This document shows positions 9,052-17,741 of a stretch of 64,000 bases of DNA, piece after piece. The translations under genes and the position numbers were made by a program. The notes under the pieces are model-generated. The model did no database searches. It saw nothing but the letters and a program-made list of their open reading frames with translations, and was not told the origin of the DNA. The stretch comes from an uncultured Dokdonia sp. (GTDB lineage: Bacteria > Bacteroidota > Bacteroidia > Flavobacteriales > Flavobacteriaceae), in the NCBI RefSeq assembly GCF_947496725.1, contig NZ_CANMDS010000003.1, positions 1 to 64,000 on the forward strand, read 5' to 3'. Each line of letters opens with the position of its first letter. Position 1 is the first letter of the stretch.

Positions 9052-9750
9052 TTAATTTGCCTTGCGCTCTTCGAGTAATCTTTTTACCTGTTTACCATAT
9101 AGAGATTGCTTAGTCTTTCTCGGGAATGTCTTGTAAAGGGTATCTAGATAAGAAGTTGTAGCATCAGGAATCTGTGTCAAAAGTAGGTAAGGAGCTACCT
9201 CTTTGTCTTTATGTACAGATGCAAAGTTACCTGTGTAAAGATACTTCCTTTTAACAAGGCTTTGTAGTGAGTCATCATAGGCTACAATATCTTCTTGTAA
9301 ACCGCTCTGTCTAGCCTCAAAAGAGCCCTTTATAAGATCAAGGTTTTTATCATTAAACTGCTTGTTCATATTTTGAAACTCTTGCCAGTACATTTGGTTT
9401 TCTGACCCTATTACTGCTGCAAATCCTTCAAAGTTTTTGAGTGATGTAGTGATGTTGATAGCTCCCTCTTCTGCAAAGAAAGGTATGCGATCATCATAGC
9501 CAGACTCATTTTCTTTACTTAGGTGTAAATAGTAAACCTCTGGCTCTTTTATGTCTAGTATAAATTCAAACTCTGGCTCTCCATCTATTTCTAGAGAGTC
9601 TATATTTACTAGTGCAGTGTCTTGTATATGCTGCACATAAAGAGTCCCTTTTTTAAGGCCTTTTACGGTTCCTGTAAGTGTTAAGTTACCAGATTTTGAA
9701 CACGAGATAATTAAAAAGCTTACTAATAAAAGGTATGTAATTCTAGTCAT
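9052..9750 (-). CDS. DUF4369-type lipoprotein
   Basis: 232 residues. The N-terminus MTRITYLLLVSFLIISCSKSG is a lipoprotein signal with Cys17 as the lipidated residue. The DUF4369 domain follows (LTLTGTVKGLKKGTLYVQHI, VNIDSLEIDGEPEFEF), a beta domain often at the N-terminus of Bacteroidetes thioredoxin-like lipoproteins. Here no thioredoxin CxxC domain follows, so it is a stand-alone version with a helical C-terminal half. It is probably exposed to the periplasm; its role is unknown. Confidence 0.8.
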   Translation of the reverse strand: MTRITYLLLVSFLIISCSKSGNLTLTGTVKGLKKGTLYVQHIQDTALVNIDSLEIDGEPEFEFILDIKEPEVYYLHLSKENESGYDDRIPFFAEEGAINITTSLKNFEGFAAVIGSENQMYWQEFQNMNKQFNDKNLDLIKGSFEARQSGLQEDIVAYDDSLQSLVKRKYLYTGNFASVHKDKEVAPYLLLTQIPDATTSYLDTLYKTFPRKTKQSLYGKQVKRLLEERKAN

Positions 9751-9799
9751 AATATAGTCTTGTTAAGGCCGCAAATATCTCATTATTTTACAAACAAAA

Positions 9800-11050
9800 C
9801 TAGCCTGCAGAGGCCATTTCCATTAAAATTGTACACAATATCGCACCATAGGTTCCTACCACGTAGCCAAAGACCGCTAGCAACACTCCCACACTCGCTA
9901 GTGACGGGTGAAACTCTGCTGCAACAACAGGAGCAGAGGCTGCTCCTCCCACGTTTGCCTGACTTCCCACAGCAAGAAAGAAAAAGGGCGCTTTTACTAG
10001 TTTTGCCACAAGTATAAGTAGGCCAGCGTGTATACCCATCCAGACAAAACCTATAGCTATAAGCCCTGGGTTATCAAGTATACTTAGTAAATCCATCTTC
10101 ATACCTATGCTTGCAACCAGTATATAGATAAAAACACTACCTATCTTACTTGCTCCAGCGCCTTCATAGTTTTTTGCCTTTGTAAACGAAAGCAAAATAC
10201 CTATTGCCGTAGCAATTGTAATCATCCAGAAAAATGTAGAGCCAAAAGACGCAAGGGCAGAGTCCTTAGGTATATCAGAAAACAGTGCAGACATACCACT
10301 CGCTCCCCAGTGTGCAATACCTACAGCGCCAAAGGCAAGTCCCAGCATTACCATAAGGTCATTAAGAGTAGGGTTGCGTTTTACACCTTCGGCAAAGGTT
10401 GATACCTTTTCTTTTAATTTTTCTATAGCTGTGTTATCTGCTTTAAGCCAGTTATCTATGCGTTTTGATTTTCCTATTCCTAGAAGTAATACTGCCATCC
10501 ATACGTTTGCTACTACTATGTCTACGAGTACCATTTGCCCATACTTGGCAGGATTGTATTTATAAATTTCTAGCATAGCTGCTTGATTTGCACCACCACC
10601 TATCCAGCTACCTGCTAGTGTAGACAGCCCTCTCCATATCGCATCTGGACCAGCACCGCCCACCGTCTCTGGTGAAATGGCTGAGATTAATAAAATAGCA
10701 AGCGGCCCGCCTATTACGATACCTAAGGTCCCTGTGAAGAACATAATAAGTGCCTTTGGGCCTAGATTTACAATAGCTTTAAGGTCTATACTTAATGTCA
10801 TAAGTACAAGAGAGGCAGGTAGCAAGTAGCGACTCGCTACATAATATAGCTGGCTACTCTCTGCATCTATTAATCCTACACTATTAAATATTGCGGGGAT
10901 CAAATAGCATAATAGTAAGGCTGGTACAACGCCATAAAACTTACCCCAGAAGCCTGTTTTCTTTCCAGAGGTGTAAAATATGCCCGCTAGTGCAAGAGCT
11001 ATGAGGCCAAAGACGATAGCATCATTTGTAAAATAAGGTGTGTTCTCCAT
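9800..11050 (-). CDS. DUF819 family inner-membrane permease-like protein
   Basis: 416 residues with about ten hydrophobic helices. Conserved DUF819 features include the glycine-rich GSWIGGGANQAAM stretch, the ASIGMKMDL helix and the C-terminal SQANVGGAASAPVVAA motif. The family resembles sodium-dependent transporters in fold, but no substrate is established for it. It is a single gene, with the dispersed palindrome at 11068 just upstream of its start. Confidence 0.88.
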   Translation of the reverse strand: MENTPYFTNDAIVFGLIALALAGIFYTSGKKTGFWGKFYGVVPALLLCYLIPAIFNSVGLIDAESSQLYYVASRYLLPASLVLMTLSIDLKAIVNLGPKALIMFFTGTLGIVIGGPLAILLISAISPETVGGAGPDAIWRGLSTLAGSWIGGGANQAAMLEIYKYNPAKYGQMVLVDIVVANVWMAVLLLGIGKSKRIDNWLKADNTAIEKLKEKVSTFAEGVKRNPTLNDLMVMLGLAFGAVGIAHWGASGMSALFSDIPKDSALASFGSTFFWMITIATAIGILLSFTKAKNYEGAGASKIGSVFIYILVASIGMKMDLLSILDNPGLIAIGFVWMGIHAGLLILVAKLVKAPFFFLAVGSQANVGGAASAPVVAAEFHPSLASVGVLLAVFGYVVGTYGAILCTILMEMASAG

Positions 11051-11067
11051 AGTTGTGAGGGTGTTTA

Positions 11068-11083
11068 CGCTTTCGCGAAAGCG
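11068..11083. repeat. Dispersed palindrome, copy 3 (perfect)
   Basis: Perfect 16-mer, 17 bp upstream of the DUF819 start codon. Symmetry extends to TTTACGC/GCGTAAA. Confidence 0.97.
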
Positions 11084-11137
11084 TAAAAAATAATCGCTCC
11101 TAATTTATCTAGAAGCGTCCCGAAAATATGAAAATCC

Positions 11138-13330
11138 CTATAAATAGAGCCAGTAAGTGAGCTTTAAATTTATACTTCTGAAGCGTGGAGCAAAGGTGGT
11201 ATCTGTAAAATAGTTGTCATTATAAACCAAAAATAAATCTGATAAAGGAGCAAAACGCCACTGCAATCTAGAGTTGATACCAAAGTTGTCTTGCAAGGTA
11301 CTGTATTGAAGCAAGGTGTTCCAAAATAGATTTTTTGTAAATGTCACTTCCACACGAGGGCTTACGAGCCAGATGTCATTATCTGAGTAGGGGGCAGGAA
11401 GGTTTATTTTATCATAACGCGCATTAAAACCTATAATTAACTTAGGTTGTAAACGTAGTGTTGCTCCTGCTCTTAGTGTTAAAATCTCACCATTAAAGTA
11501 GTCTCCATAGGTAGCATTTGAGGTATATGAAAGTGCCTTTCTTCTATCTGAATTATACTCAAGCTCTATGCTATTATAACTATACTCACTGCCTTCTGGA
11601 AGTTCTAAACCTTCAGAGCGCGACGGGTCAAAGGTGTCAAAAAGCTTAGTAAAACGTGCTCGTGGCTTTACAGCGAGGCTGGCTGTATTTTTAAACTCTG
11701 CCTCCCACTGTGGAGAGAGCGTGCGATCACCTAGTGTGAAGTCTAGCTCTGGTCGCCACACATAAAATGAGTTGAGAGAGAATATATGTCTATTTATTGC
11801 TCCAGACTTGGGGAATATGAGGCGTTCAAGTTTTGAAAAATTTCTAAAGATATCTTTACGGGGTATAAAACCTAGGTCTGAGTTAAAGTCTTCGTTTACA
11901 AAGAGGGTAGCGCTGGTTGCTCTCCAGTTATTTCTATTATACTCAATTCGAGCTCCTCCAGAAAAGTCTTTGCGCTCTACACCAGGGGTAAAAGATTTGT
12001 GTAGGTAAAATTTACCGTTCCAACTGTTATCCTCATTTGCAAGATTATAATCTAGACCTACTAGTCTGTTATATTGCTCGCCAGGTTCTACAAAAGTTTC
12101 ATTACCTGTGGCTTGTCTGTTTACAAAAATAGCAGAGATGTTTGACCGGCTAAAGACTCTATGCTGTAAGGCAATAACAGTATTATTATTTGCAGAGATC
12201 TCATTGCGCTCATCCTTTTCGGTTTGCATATTAAGTAGACCTACGCGCAAGTTATTATTCACTTTGCCACTTAGTCTTGCTCCAGCTACAATGTTATTTA
12301 TAATGGTATTTCCCTCAAAGTCTTCTGCGATACCTATGCGTCTCGAAAAAAATGGATTTGCCGCTCTAGGATCTCCAAAATCTGCAAAGAGGTCACTATT
12401 TTCTATAAAAAACTGGCGCCTCTCTGGTAGCCCCACCTCAAAACGTGAGAGATTTGTGATGGCATTATCTACCTCTACCTGTGAGAAGTCTGGGTTAATG
12501 GTGACGTCTAGATTAAGACTATTACCTATAGTAAAACGAGCATCACCGCCCACTTTTACTTCTGTAAAATCATCTGGTAGTTCTCTATCTTGACCTGCTA
12601 TCGCATTTATATATGGAATAATTGATATGGGACTTTTTGAGTTACCTAGCGGTTTTTCAAAAACCATATCTCCCATATAAGCCAGATTAAATATAAACTG
12701 ATTTTGAGGTATGTTTATCCACGTGTTTCTAGTATTATCTTGAGTGTCAAACTGGTAACTGTTAAAGCGCCACCTGGTCTCGCCTTCTCTAAATTTAAAG
12801 GCACTCATAGGGATGGCCCACTCACAAATGTAATAGCCATCATACTGCTTAGTCTCACCTACCCATTTTGTGTCCCAGCTAGTTGTAAAACCTCTTAAGT
12901 CTGTACCACCTCCAGATACGAGAGCCTCGCGACGTATACCTAAGGGATTTGAGCCAAATAAGAAAGCATTGTTTCCATCATTAAAAGTGTCAAACATTAA
13001 AGTGGTATTATCACTTCCGCCAGCTCTAAAGTCACGCTTTAGCGAGGGTATCACATAGTCATCTCCTTGAGAAAATACTTTAATACCTACATAAAGTGTC
13101 TTGTCTGTATATAAAAACCTTATTTCAGATTGATATGGAGCCTGTATGGTATCTGTAGGGAAGTATTGCCAGAAGTTTGTTGCTGGTTTCGTCTCGTTCC
13201 ATACTGGCTCATCTAGCGATCCGTCTACGGTAATGGGTGAATTTATAAATTTTACACCTACCTCCTTAGTCTGTGCATAGGTAGTAAGGCTCGCAACTAG
13301 TATTGCGATAGATAAAACGTATTTAAGCAT
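11138..13330 (-). CDS. CBM9-like / DUF5916 outer-membrane protein
   Basis: 730 residues with signal peptide 1-19 (ending TYAQ). Residues ~25-215 form a carbohydrate-binding family 9-like domain (ITVDGSLDEPVWNETKPATNF, YICEWAIPMSAFKF). The remainder is DUF5916, a beta-strand-rich region (VEVDNAITNLSRFEVGLPERRQFF, FFSRRIG) whose strands suggest an outer-membrane barrel ending in an aromatic-rich tail (LKLTYWLYL). The substrate is unknown; a role in glycan or peptide handling at the outer membrane is a guess. It is transcribed alone. Confidence 0.87.
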   Translation of the reverse strand: MLKYVLSIAILVASLTTYAQTKEVGVKFINSPITVDGSLDEPVWNETKPATNFWQYFPTDTIQAPYQSEIRFLYTDKTLYVGIKVFSQGDDYVIPSLKRDFRAGGSDNTTLMFDTFNDGNNAFLFGSNPLGIRREALVSGGGTDLRGFTTSWDTKWVGETKQYDGYYICEWAIPMSAFKFREGETRWRFNSYQFDTQDNTRNTWINIPQNQFIFNLAYMGDMVFEKPLGNSKSPISIIPYINAIAGQDRELPDDFTEVKVGGDARFTIGNSLNLDVTINPDFSQVEVDNAITNLSRFEVGLPERRQFFIENSDLFADFGDPRAANPFFSRRIGIAEDFEGNTIINNIVAGARLSGKVNNNLRVGLLNMQTEKDERNEISANNNTVIALQHRVFSRSNISAIFVNRQATGNETFVEPGEQYNRLVGLDYNLANEDNSWNGKFYLHKSFTPGVERKDFSGGARIEYNRNNWRATSATLFVNEDFNSDLGFIPRKDIFRNFSKLERLIFPKSGAINRHIFSLNSFYVWRPELDFTLGDRTLSPQWEAEFKNTASLAVKPRARFTKLFDTFDPSRSEGLELPEGSEYSYNSIELEYNSDRRKALSYTSNATYGDYFNGEILTLRAGATLRLQPKLIIGFNARYDKINLPAPYSDNDIWLVSPRVEVTFTKNLFWNTLLQYSTLQDNFGINSRLQWRFAPLSDLFLVYNDNYFTDTTFAPRFRSINLKLTYWLYL

Positions 13331-13445
13331 TAATATTGATTGGTTATGCCTAAAAGTAAATAAAATGGCTATGCTATAACTTAAATTTAAGAAGCTTTTA
13401 ACCCCATATAATAATCTTTATGCTTTCTGTTTAACGCTATAGGCA

Positions 13446-14393
13446 TTACTCACGATTTATAAACGCACTTATTGTATCTATAAGCGCAGAGGCAATAGGT
13501 AAGGCGGTATTATTATATGTTTTTGAGTTTTCAAGATTGTCTTTACCGGTAATACGTAAGACGTGATTCATCCCCTCTATGTGGGATAAACTAGCTGTAG
13601 GAAGGGCAGCTTGTAGTTTTATAGCTTCTTCTGGAGAAGTTTGTAAATCATTTGTACCATCTATAATGAGAACAGGTATCTTAAGTTTTGCAATCTCTTC
13701 ACTGGGGTTATAACGCATCCAGCTTGCCATAAACGGTTGCACGGCTGGCCTAAAAATAGATCCTAGGGCTGGAGAGTAGTCTTTTACCTTTCCTTTTTCT
13801 TTAAGTGTTTTAAAAGCTGTTGCCGCTTTGTCTTTAAGGTCTGGCATTTGCAATGCTATTTGATTAATAATAGATTGATCTATGGATTGTCCCGCTCCAG
13901 TGAGTGATATAAAACCACTTGTAGTTGTTTGTTGAGCAGCCACCATCCCTATGAGTGAACCTTGCCCGTGACCTATGATAAACACTTCTTTAAAACGCCC
14001 TTGTTTATTAAAGTAATCTATAACAGCCACTGCATCATCTATAAACATTGTGAAGTCCAGTTTATCTTCTTGAAGCGCATTTTTCTTTAGTAATGTAAGT
14101 ACCCTCTTGTCATATCTAAAACTAGCGACACCCTCTTGAGCAAGACTTTCGGCGAGAAGTTTTAAGCTGTTATTACGCATCATTTGCTGGTTTCCATCGC
14201 GATCTGTTGGGCCTGAGTCTGGAATAATTATCGCAAGTTTTGAAGTGGGAGTTTCTGGGGTAAGCAAGGTTCCATAAACCATATCTGTGATACGCAGGTC
14301 ACTTCTACCACTATAACTTTGAGAAAAGACACCAGTTTGTACGAGTAAACAAAGTATCGGTATAAGTAATTTTAGCTTTAGTGAAGTTTGCAT
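13446..14393 (-). CDS. Secreted alpha/beta hydrolase
   Basis: 315 residues with a signal peptide (1-24, ending VFSQ). Alpha/beta-hydrolase features are the oxyanion-region DSGPTDRDGNQ, the nucleophile elbow GHGQGS, the acid-region IIDGTNDLQ and the catalytic His in GMNHVLR. The family includes esterases and S33-like peptidases; the substrate cannot be told. It is distantly similar in layout to the hydrolase at 60428. It is divergent from the S1/P1 nuclease gene, with palindrome copy 4 between them. Confidence 0.85.
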   Translation of the reverse strand: MQTSLKLKLLIPILCLLVQTGVFSQSYSGRSDLRITDMVYGTLLTPETPTSKLAIIIPDSGPTDRDGNQQMMRNNSLKLLAESLAQEGVASFRYDKRVLTLLKKNALQEDKLDFTMFIDDAVAVIDYFNKQGRFKEVFIIGHGQGSLIGMVAAQQTTTSGFISLTGAGQSIDQSIINQIALQMPDLKDKAATAFKTLKEKGKVKDYSPALGSIFRPAVQPFMASWMRYNPSEEIAKLKIPVLIIDGTNDLQTSPEEAIKLQAALPTASLSHIEGMNHVLRITGKDNLENSKTYNNTALPIASALIDTISAFINRE

Positions 14394-14432
14394 TATTATA
14401 TGAATTTATAGAGTTAAAGATAGTGTTGTTTA

Positions 14433-14448
14433 CGCTTTCGCGAAAGCG
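14433..14448. repeat. Dispersed palindrome, copy 4 (perfect)
   Basis: Perfect 16-mer between two divergent start codons; right flank GACTTA is one base from the N-ACTCA tag. Confidence 0.97.
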
Positions 14449-14495
14449 GACTTATTCTTAATATTTTTATAACACAGAAGAAGGTTGATTCATTG

Positions 14496-14503
14496 TACTT
14501 TTG
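14496..14503 (+). promoter_or_regulatory. Candidate -7 box TACTTTTG
   Basis: Matches TAnnTTTG and ends 16 bp before the ATG at 14520. It argues against the upstream in-frame ATG at 14493, which would lie before the predicted transcription start. Confidence 0.45.
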
Positions 14504-14519
14504 CTCAAAATTTTATACA

Positions 14520-15293
14520 ATGCGTTATTCTTTACTTTTAGTTTTTGTTTTACTTTTTTCACTACAAGCCACTGCTTTTGACTGGGGAAAAACGGGTCAT
14601 AGAACCACTGGTGCTATTGCTGAAAAGTACTTAACTAAAAAGACAAAAAGAGCTATTGCAGAATTACTAGATGGGGAGTCTCTTGCACTAGTATCTACCT
14701 ATGCAGATGAGATTAAGAGTGATAAAAAATATAGATCTTTTGGACCTTGGCACTATGTAAATGTACCTTTTGATAGTTCTTTTGAACAGCACCCTAGAAG
14801 TGAGAAGGGAGATATTATAAGCGGTATAGAGAAGAGTATAGCTGTTATAAAGTCTGACACTGCTACAAAAGAAGATAAAGCATTTTACTTACGTATGCTT
14901 GTGCACTTTATAGGAGATTTACACCAGCCACTGCATAACGGAATTAGTGAAGATAAAGGTGGTAACGATTTTCAAGTACGATGGTATAATGATGGTACAA
15001 ATCTTCACAGAGTATGGGACACACAGATGATAGAAAGTTACGGGATGAGCTACTCAGAACTTGCAGATAATATGCCTAGTCTTACTAAAAATCAAGAGAA
15101 AGCAATCGCCCAGGGTACTTATGTAGACTGGATGAAGGATAGCCGCGTTCTTGTAAAAGAAATCTATGCAAATACTGAAAAAGGTGAAAAGCTAGGGTAC
15201 AGATATATGTATGACTACTTTAATGTTCTTAAAGGACAATTACAAAAAGGAGGTATACGTCTGGCTACTTTACTTAATGAGATTTTAGGCTAG
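14520..15293 (+). CDS. S1/P1-type nuclease, secreted
   Basis: 257 residues from the ATG at 14520, chosen because a clean signal peptide (1-20) follows it. The metal ligands of the trinuclear zinc site line up with P1 nuclease: Trp22 and His27 (DWGKTGH), Asp63 (YADEI), His78 (WHYVNVP), His129, Asp133 and His139 (VHFIGDLHQPLH), His163 and Asp167 (LHRVWD). It probably degrades single-stranded DNA/RNA outside the inner membrane, for phosphorus or nucleotide scavenging. The 3' end overlaps the convergent AraC gene by 9 bases. Confidence 0.93.
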   Translation: MRYSLLLVFVLLFSLQATAFDWGKTGHRTTGAIAEKYLTKKTKRAIAELLDGESLALVSTYADEIKSDKKYRSFGPWHYVNVPFDSSFEQHPRSEKGDIISGIEKSIAVIKSDTATKEDKAFYLRMLVHFIGDLHQPLHNGISEDKGGNDFQVRWYNDGTNLHRVWDTQMIESYGMSYSELADNMPSLTKNQEKAIAQGTYVDWMKDSRVLVKEIYANTEKGEKLGYRYMYDYFNVLKGQLQKGGIRLATLLNEILG

Positions 15294-16154
15294 TGGCCTA
15301 GCTTCTTCTTGCTTCTTAAACTGTTTTGGGGTTAGACCGTTATATTTTTTAAAGATACGCGTGAGGTGACTCTCATCTGTAAAGCCTAGTTGATAAGCTA
15401 TTTCAGACACTGTAAAGTCAGTATTTTTGAGTCTATACTTAACTAGCTGTATTTTATACATTAAAATATAGTGATGTAACGAGTCTCCAGTTTTCTTTTT
15501 AAAATAGGCGCTTATCCCACTGCTAGTCATATTAAACTTATCTGCAATAGCACTTATTTTCATAAGGTCTGTGTCATATACGTGCTGTCGTATATAATTA
15601 AGTAAAGACTCTATAGTGGTATGTTGATCTTTATTACCTGTTTTCTTAACAGGTTTAATATCTCTCAGAATGTTTCTAGCTATAATACTCAAGGTGGTAC
15701 TCACCATATTTGAGATATTATGCTTGTAAAATTCTTTACCCATCTCATACTCTTGTATAATTACATTGTGCATATGCCAGATGAGTGCCTTGTCGTAAGG
15801 ATTTGTAATAATATCTCCCGGCATCTGGTTAGGACTATGTATAATACCTTCTATGCGATGTAGCCAGTACGACCTATCTGGTAGGTTCATTTTACTAGAA
15901 AATAATGACTCTGTAAATTGAAAATAACAAAACGAGGTAGTACCATCTATTTCAAACCAGTACTTATCTTCTGGTGCGATTAAAAATACATCACCAGTTG
16001 TATAGGTTACTATAAACTCGTTTACAAAATGACGACCCTTACCTTCTTCAATAAAAATTATTTGAAAATAAGATCTGAGGTCTGTATCCTGATGCTTTCC
16101 AGTTCTCTCAAACTGTTTAATAAGGAAAGTGTCTTGTAGGCTAAATTGTTGCAT
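15285..16154 (-). CDS. AraC family transcriptional regulator
   Basis: 289 residues from the ATG at 16154; an upstream Met at 16199 is possible but overlaps the likely promoter. The N-terminal ~150 residues are a cupin-like sensor domain (IIFIEEGKGRHFVNEF, FLIAPEDKYWFEI). The C-terminal 100 carry the two AraC helix-turn-helix units (MKISAIADKFNMTSSGISAYFKK, FTVSEIAYQLGFTDESHLTRIFKK). The ligand and targets are unknown. It lies next to a long regulatory-looking gap. Confidence 0.9.
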   Translation of the reverse strand: MQQFSLQDTFLIKQFERTGKHQDTDLRSYFQIIFIEEGKGRHFVNEFIVTYTTGDVFLIAPEDKYWFEIDGTTSFCYFQFTESLFSSKMNLPDRSYWLHRIEGIIHSPNQMPGDIITNPYDKALIWHMHNVIIQEYEMGKEFYKHNISNMVSTTLSIIARNILRDIKPVKKTGNKDQHTTIESLLNYIRQHVYDTDLMKISAIADKFNMTSSGISAYFKKKTGDSLHHYILMYKIQLVKYRLKNTDFTVSEIAYQLGFTDESHLTRIFKKYNGLTPKQFKKQEEARPLA

Positions 16155-16196
16155 ATTATGACTAAGTAGGGGCTTTAAATAGTGTACCTTAAGATA

Positions 16197-16204
16197 CAAA
16201 TTTA
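16197..16204 (-). promoter_or_regulatory. Candidate -7 box TAAATTTG
   Basis: Matches TAnnTTTG on the minus strand, 43 bp before the AraC start at 16154. A -33 TTG is not obvious. Confidence 0.4.
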
Positions 16205-16571
16205 ATTTTAGATTGCATAATTACTGCTTATTATCAGATTGTTACAAGTTTTTTACAATTTTTTATCAATATTTTACTAGTTTAGATTTACTATGCGTGC
16301 ATAGCTTTGCGCCCGTTAGAATAGACGAGTGTAAGAGTACAAAGTTTGAGGTATTGTCACGTTTGGTTTTAAGGTTAGTTGTTAGTTCCTTTTTGCTCTT
16401 ACATTCTATATATGTTCATAATATATACACTGTTTATCGCTTAGGTTGACTTTTTTCTGAGTTCCCTAGTTTTTTAGTTAATGATTTTTTTTGGTGACAA
16501 TACCTCTTTTTTAAATCATAACAGTATCACATCCCTAGTAGAGATGCGCGATTATAATTATTTGATATAGT
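16205..16571. other. Gene-poor, T-rich gap
   Basis: No supportable protein gene is seen. A 78-codon frame at 16213-16449 has low-complexity, cysteine- and tyrosine-rich content and no homology I recognise. The stretch probably holds the promoter of the downstream structured RNA candidate, but no convincing -33/-7 pair was identified. Confidence 0.5.
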
Positions 16572-16739
16572 GACTTAGAAGTAAAAAATTGATGCTTAGT
16601 AACCCCTAAATTACTTATTGTTTTAAGCTTCTAAGTCTTATGTAAATTGGCTTTCATCCCAAGAAAGAATTCATCTACTCGTGACTTTAATCGGGTAGAT
16701 AACTAAGGCAAACGTACCCCCTAAGCGTTTGCTTTTTTT
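16572..16739 (+). ncRNA. Candidate structured small RNA with its own terminator
   Basis: Four paired elements follow each other. GACTTAGAAG at 16572 pairs perfectly with CTTCTAAGTC at 16628. CTTTC/GAAAG pairs at 16651-16667. A 9-bp stem, ATCTACTCG with CGGGTAGAT, closes a 10-base loop at 16673-16700. Finally GCAAACG/CGTTTGC at 16708-16732 is followed by seven Ts. The T run lies on the plus strand, yet no plus-strand protein gene precedes it, while both neighbouring genes are on the minus strand. I do not recognise the RNA family; it does not look like tmRNA, RNase P RNA or SRP RNA. The 5' end is a guess and may lie further upstream. Confidence 0.5.
16708..16739 (+). terminator. Intrinsic terminator of the RNA candidate
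   Basis: 7-bp GCAAACG/CGTTTGC stem with 11-base loop, then TTTTTTT. It abuts the stop codon of the convergent alkB-like gene, which has no T run in its own direction. Confidence 0.75.
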
Positions 16740-17337
16740 ATTTTACAACCCTAAAGGTTAGATTTATACGCGGCGTTACTTGTTTTGCAGTTTTTGGTAC
16801 TGTATGCTGCCAGCACTCTTGCGTAGATCCTTTCATTAAAAGTAAACTTCCAGAGTCTAGCATAAGCTTTTTATTAATACTGTGATCTTTCTTATACCTA
16901 AGTTTAAAAGCTCTAGTTGCACCTAAGCTCACAGATGCTATTGCAGGGTTCTTGCCTAATTCTTTCTCATTATCTGAGTGCCACCCATTGCTGTCATTTC
17001 CATCTCTATATAGGTTAAGCAAGCAAGTAGAAAATGTAATACCCGTGACTGCTTCGACTCTTTTTTTTATTTCGCTTAAAGCGAAAGTAAATTCGAGCGG
17101 GTGCATCGTGATATTAGAGTAGGAGTAGGGCTTGCCATTATTACCATAGAGCGCAGTGAGCCTAGGTTGTGCATAGGTTTTTCCAAAAACGGTAATATCA
17201 TCTTGTTGCCAGGGCGTTTCCTTATAAAGTATATTATAAAAGTGTAGCGCCTCTTCTTTTGAGAGAAAATCTTCATAATAAGTGATATCTCCATCCGGAA
17301 TATCAAGATTGTATGGCTCGCTAGAAAATAAAGACAT
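16738..17337 (-). CDS. AlkB-like 2-oxoglutarate/Fe(II)-dependent dioxygenase
   Basis: 199 residues. The iron ligands are the His and Asp of WHSDNE and the His of WQHTVPK; the RINLTFR segment supplies the 2-oxoglutarate-binding arginines. The preceding GATRAFKLR stretch is also typical. Layout and length match the short AlkB homologues (ALKBH2/3-like) that reverse alkylation damage in DNA or RNA. It starts directly at the stop of the DoxX-like gene, so both are probably one transcript. Confidence 0.9.
   Translation of the reverse strand: MSLFSSEPYNLDIPDGDITYYEDFLSKEEALHFYNILYKETPWQQDDITVFGKTYAQPRLTALYGNNGKPYSYSNITMHPLEFTFALSEIKKRVEAVTGITFSTCLLNLYRDGNDSNGWHSDNEKELGKNPAIASVSLGATRAFKLRYKKDHSINKKLMLDSGSLLLMKGSTQECWQHTVPKTAKQVTPRINLTFRVVK
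17071..17085. repeat. Short inverted repeat inside the AlkB-like gene
   Basis: TTCGCTT and AAGCGAA flank one base. It superficially resembles the dispersed palindrome but lacks the CGCG centre, so it is not counted as a copy. Confidence 0.4.
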
Positions 17338-17685
17338 TTATAAGTATTGATAAGCCCAGTACATAAGTAAAAATTGTAACGGTAGTCTTAACCATAGTAA
17401 CCACATTGGGAATTTACCTTTGTGTTTTTCATTAGTAATCATATCTATATGAACCGTAAAAAATACAAGGAGCATTAAAATAATACCCCACGCGGCATAT
17501 ACTCTGGTAGTATCAAAAAGAAGACCCACACCAAGTACAACCTCTGCCACACCACTCCAGAATACCATTGCTTTCTTATATGGTATGTAAGGAGGCATTA
17601 TTGCTCCGTAAACACGTGGTTTTATAAAGTGCATCACACCTGCAATGATGTACATTGCAGCCATAATATATAAATGCCAGATCAT
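17338..17685 (-). CDS. DoxX-like small membrane protein
   Basis: 115 residues with four membrane helices. The first helix carries YIIAGVMHFIKPRVYGAIMP and the second FWSGVAEVVLGVGLLF, as in the DoxX/MauE superfamily of four-helix proteins. These are often linked to redox or thiol chemistry, but no specific role can be given. The stop codon touches the alkB-like start codon with no gap, implying translational coupling. Confidence 0.82.
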   Translation of the reverse strand: MIWHLYIMAAMYIIAGVMHFIKPRVYGAIMPPYIPYKKAMVFWSGVAEVVLGVGLLFDTTRVYAAWGIILMLLVFFTVHIDMITNEKHKGKFPMWLLWLRLPLQFLLMYWAYQYL

Positions 17686-17741
17686 AAATTTCTTTTGTTT
17701 TAAAGATACGTACTAAGGTCGTTTTATGAGATCTTTACTGG

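Noticed and set aside
16213-16449. 78-codon plus-strand frame before the RNA candidate
   Set aside because: Low-complexity residue content, no recognisable family, no start context; AT-rich gaps yield such frames by chance.
17071-17085. TTCGCTTAAAGCGAA in the AlkB-like gene as a palindrome relative
   Set aside because: It lacks the CGCG centre and cannot be aligned without changing the symmetry axis.
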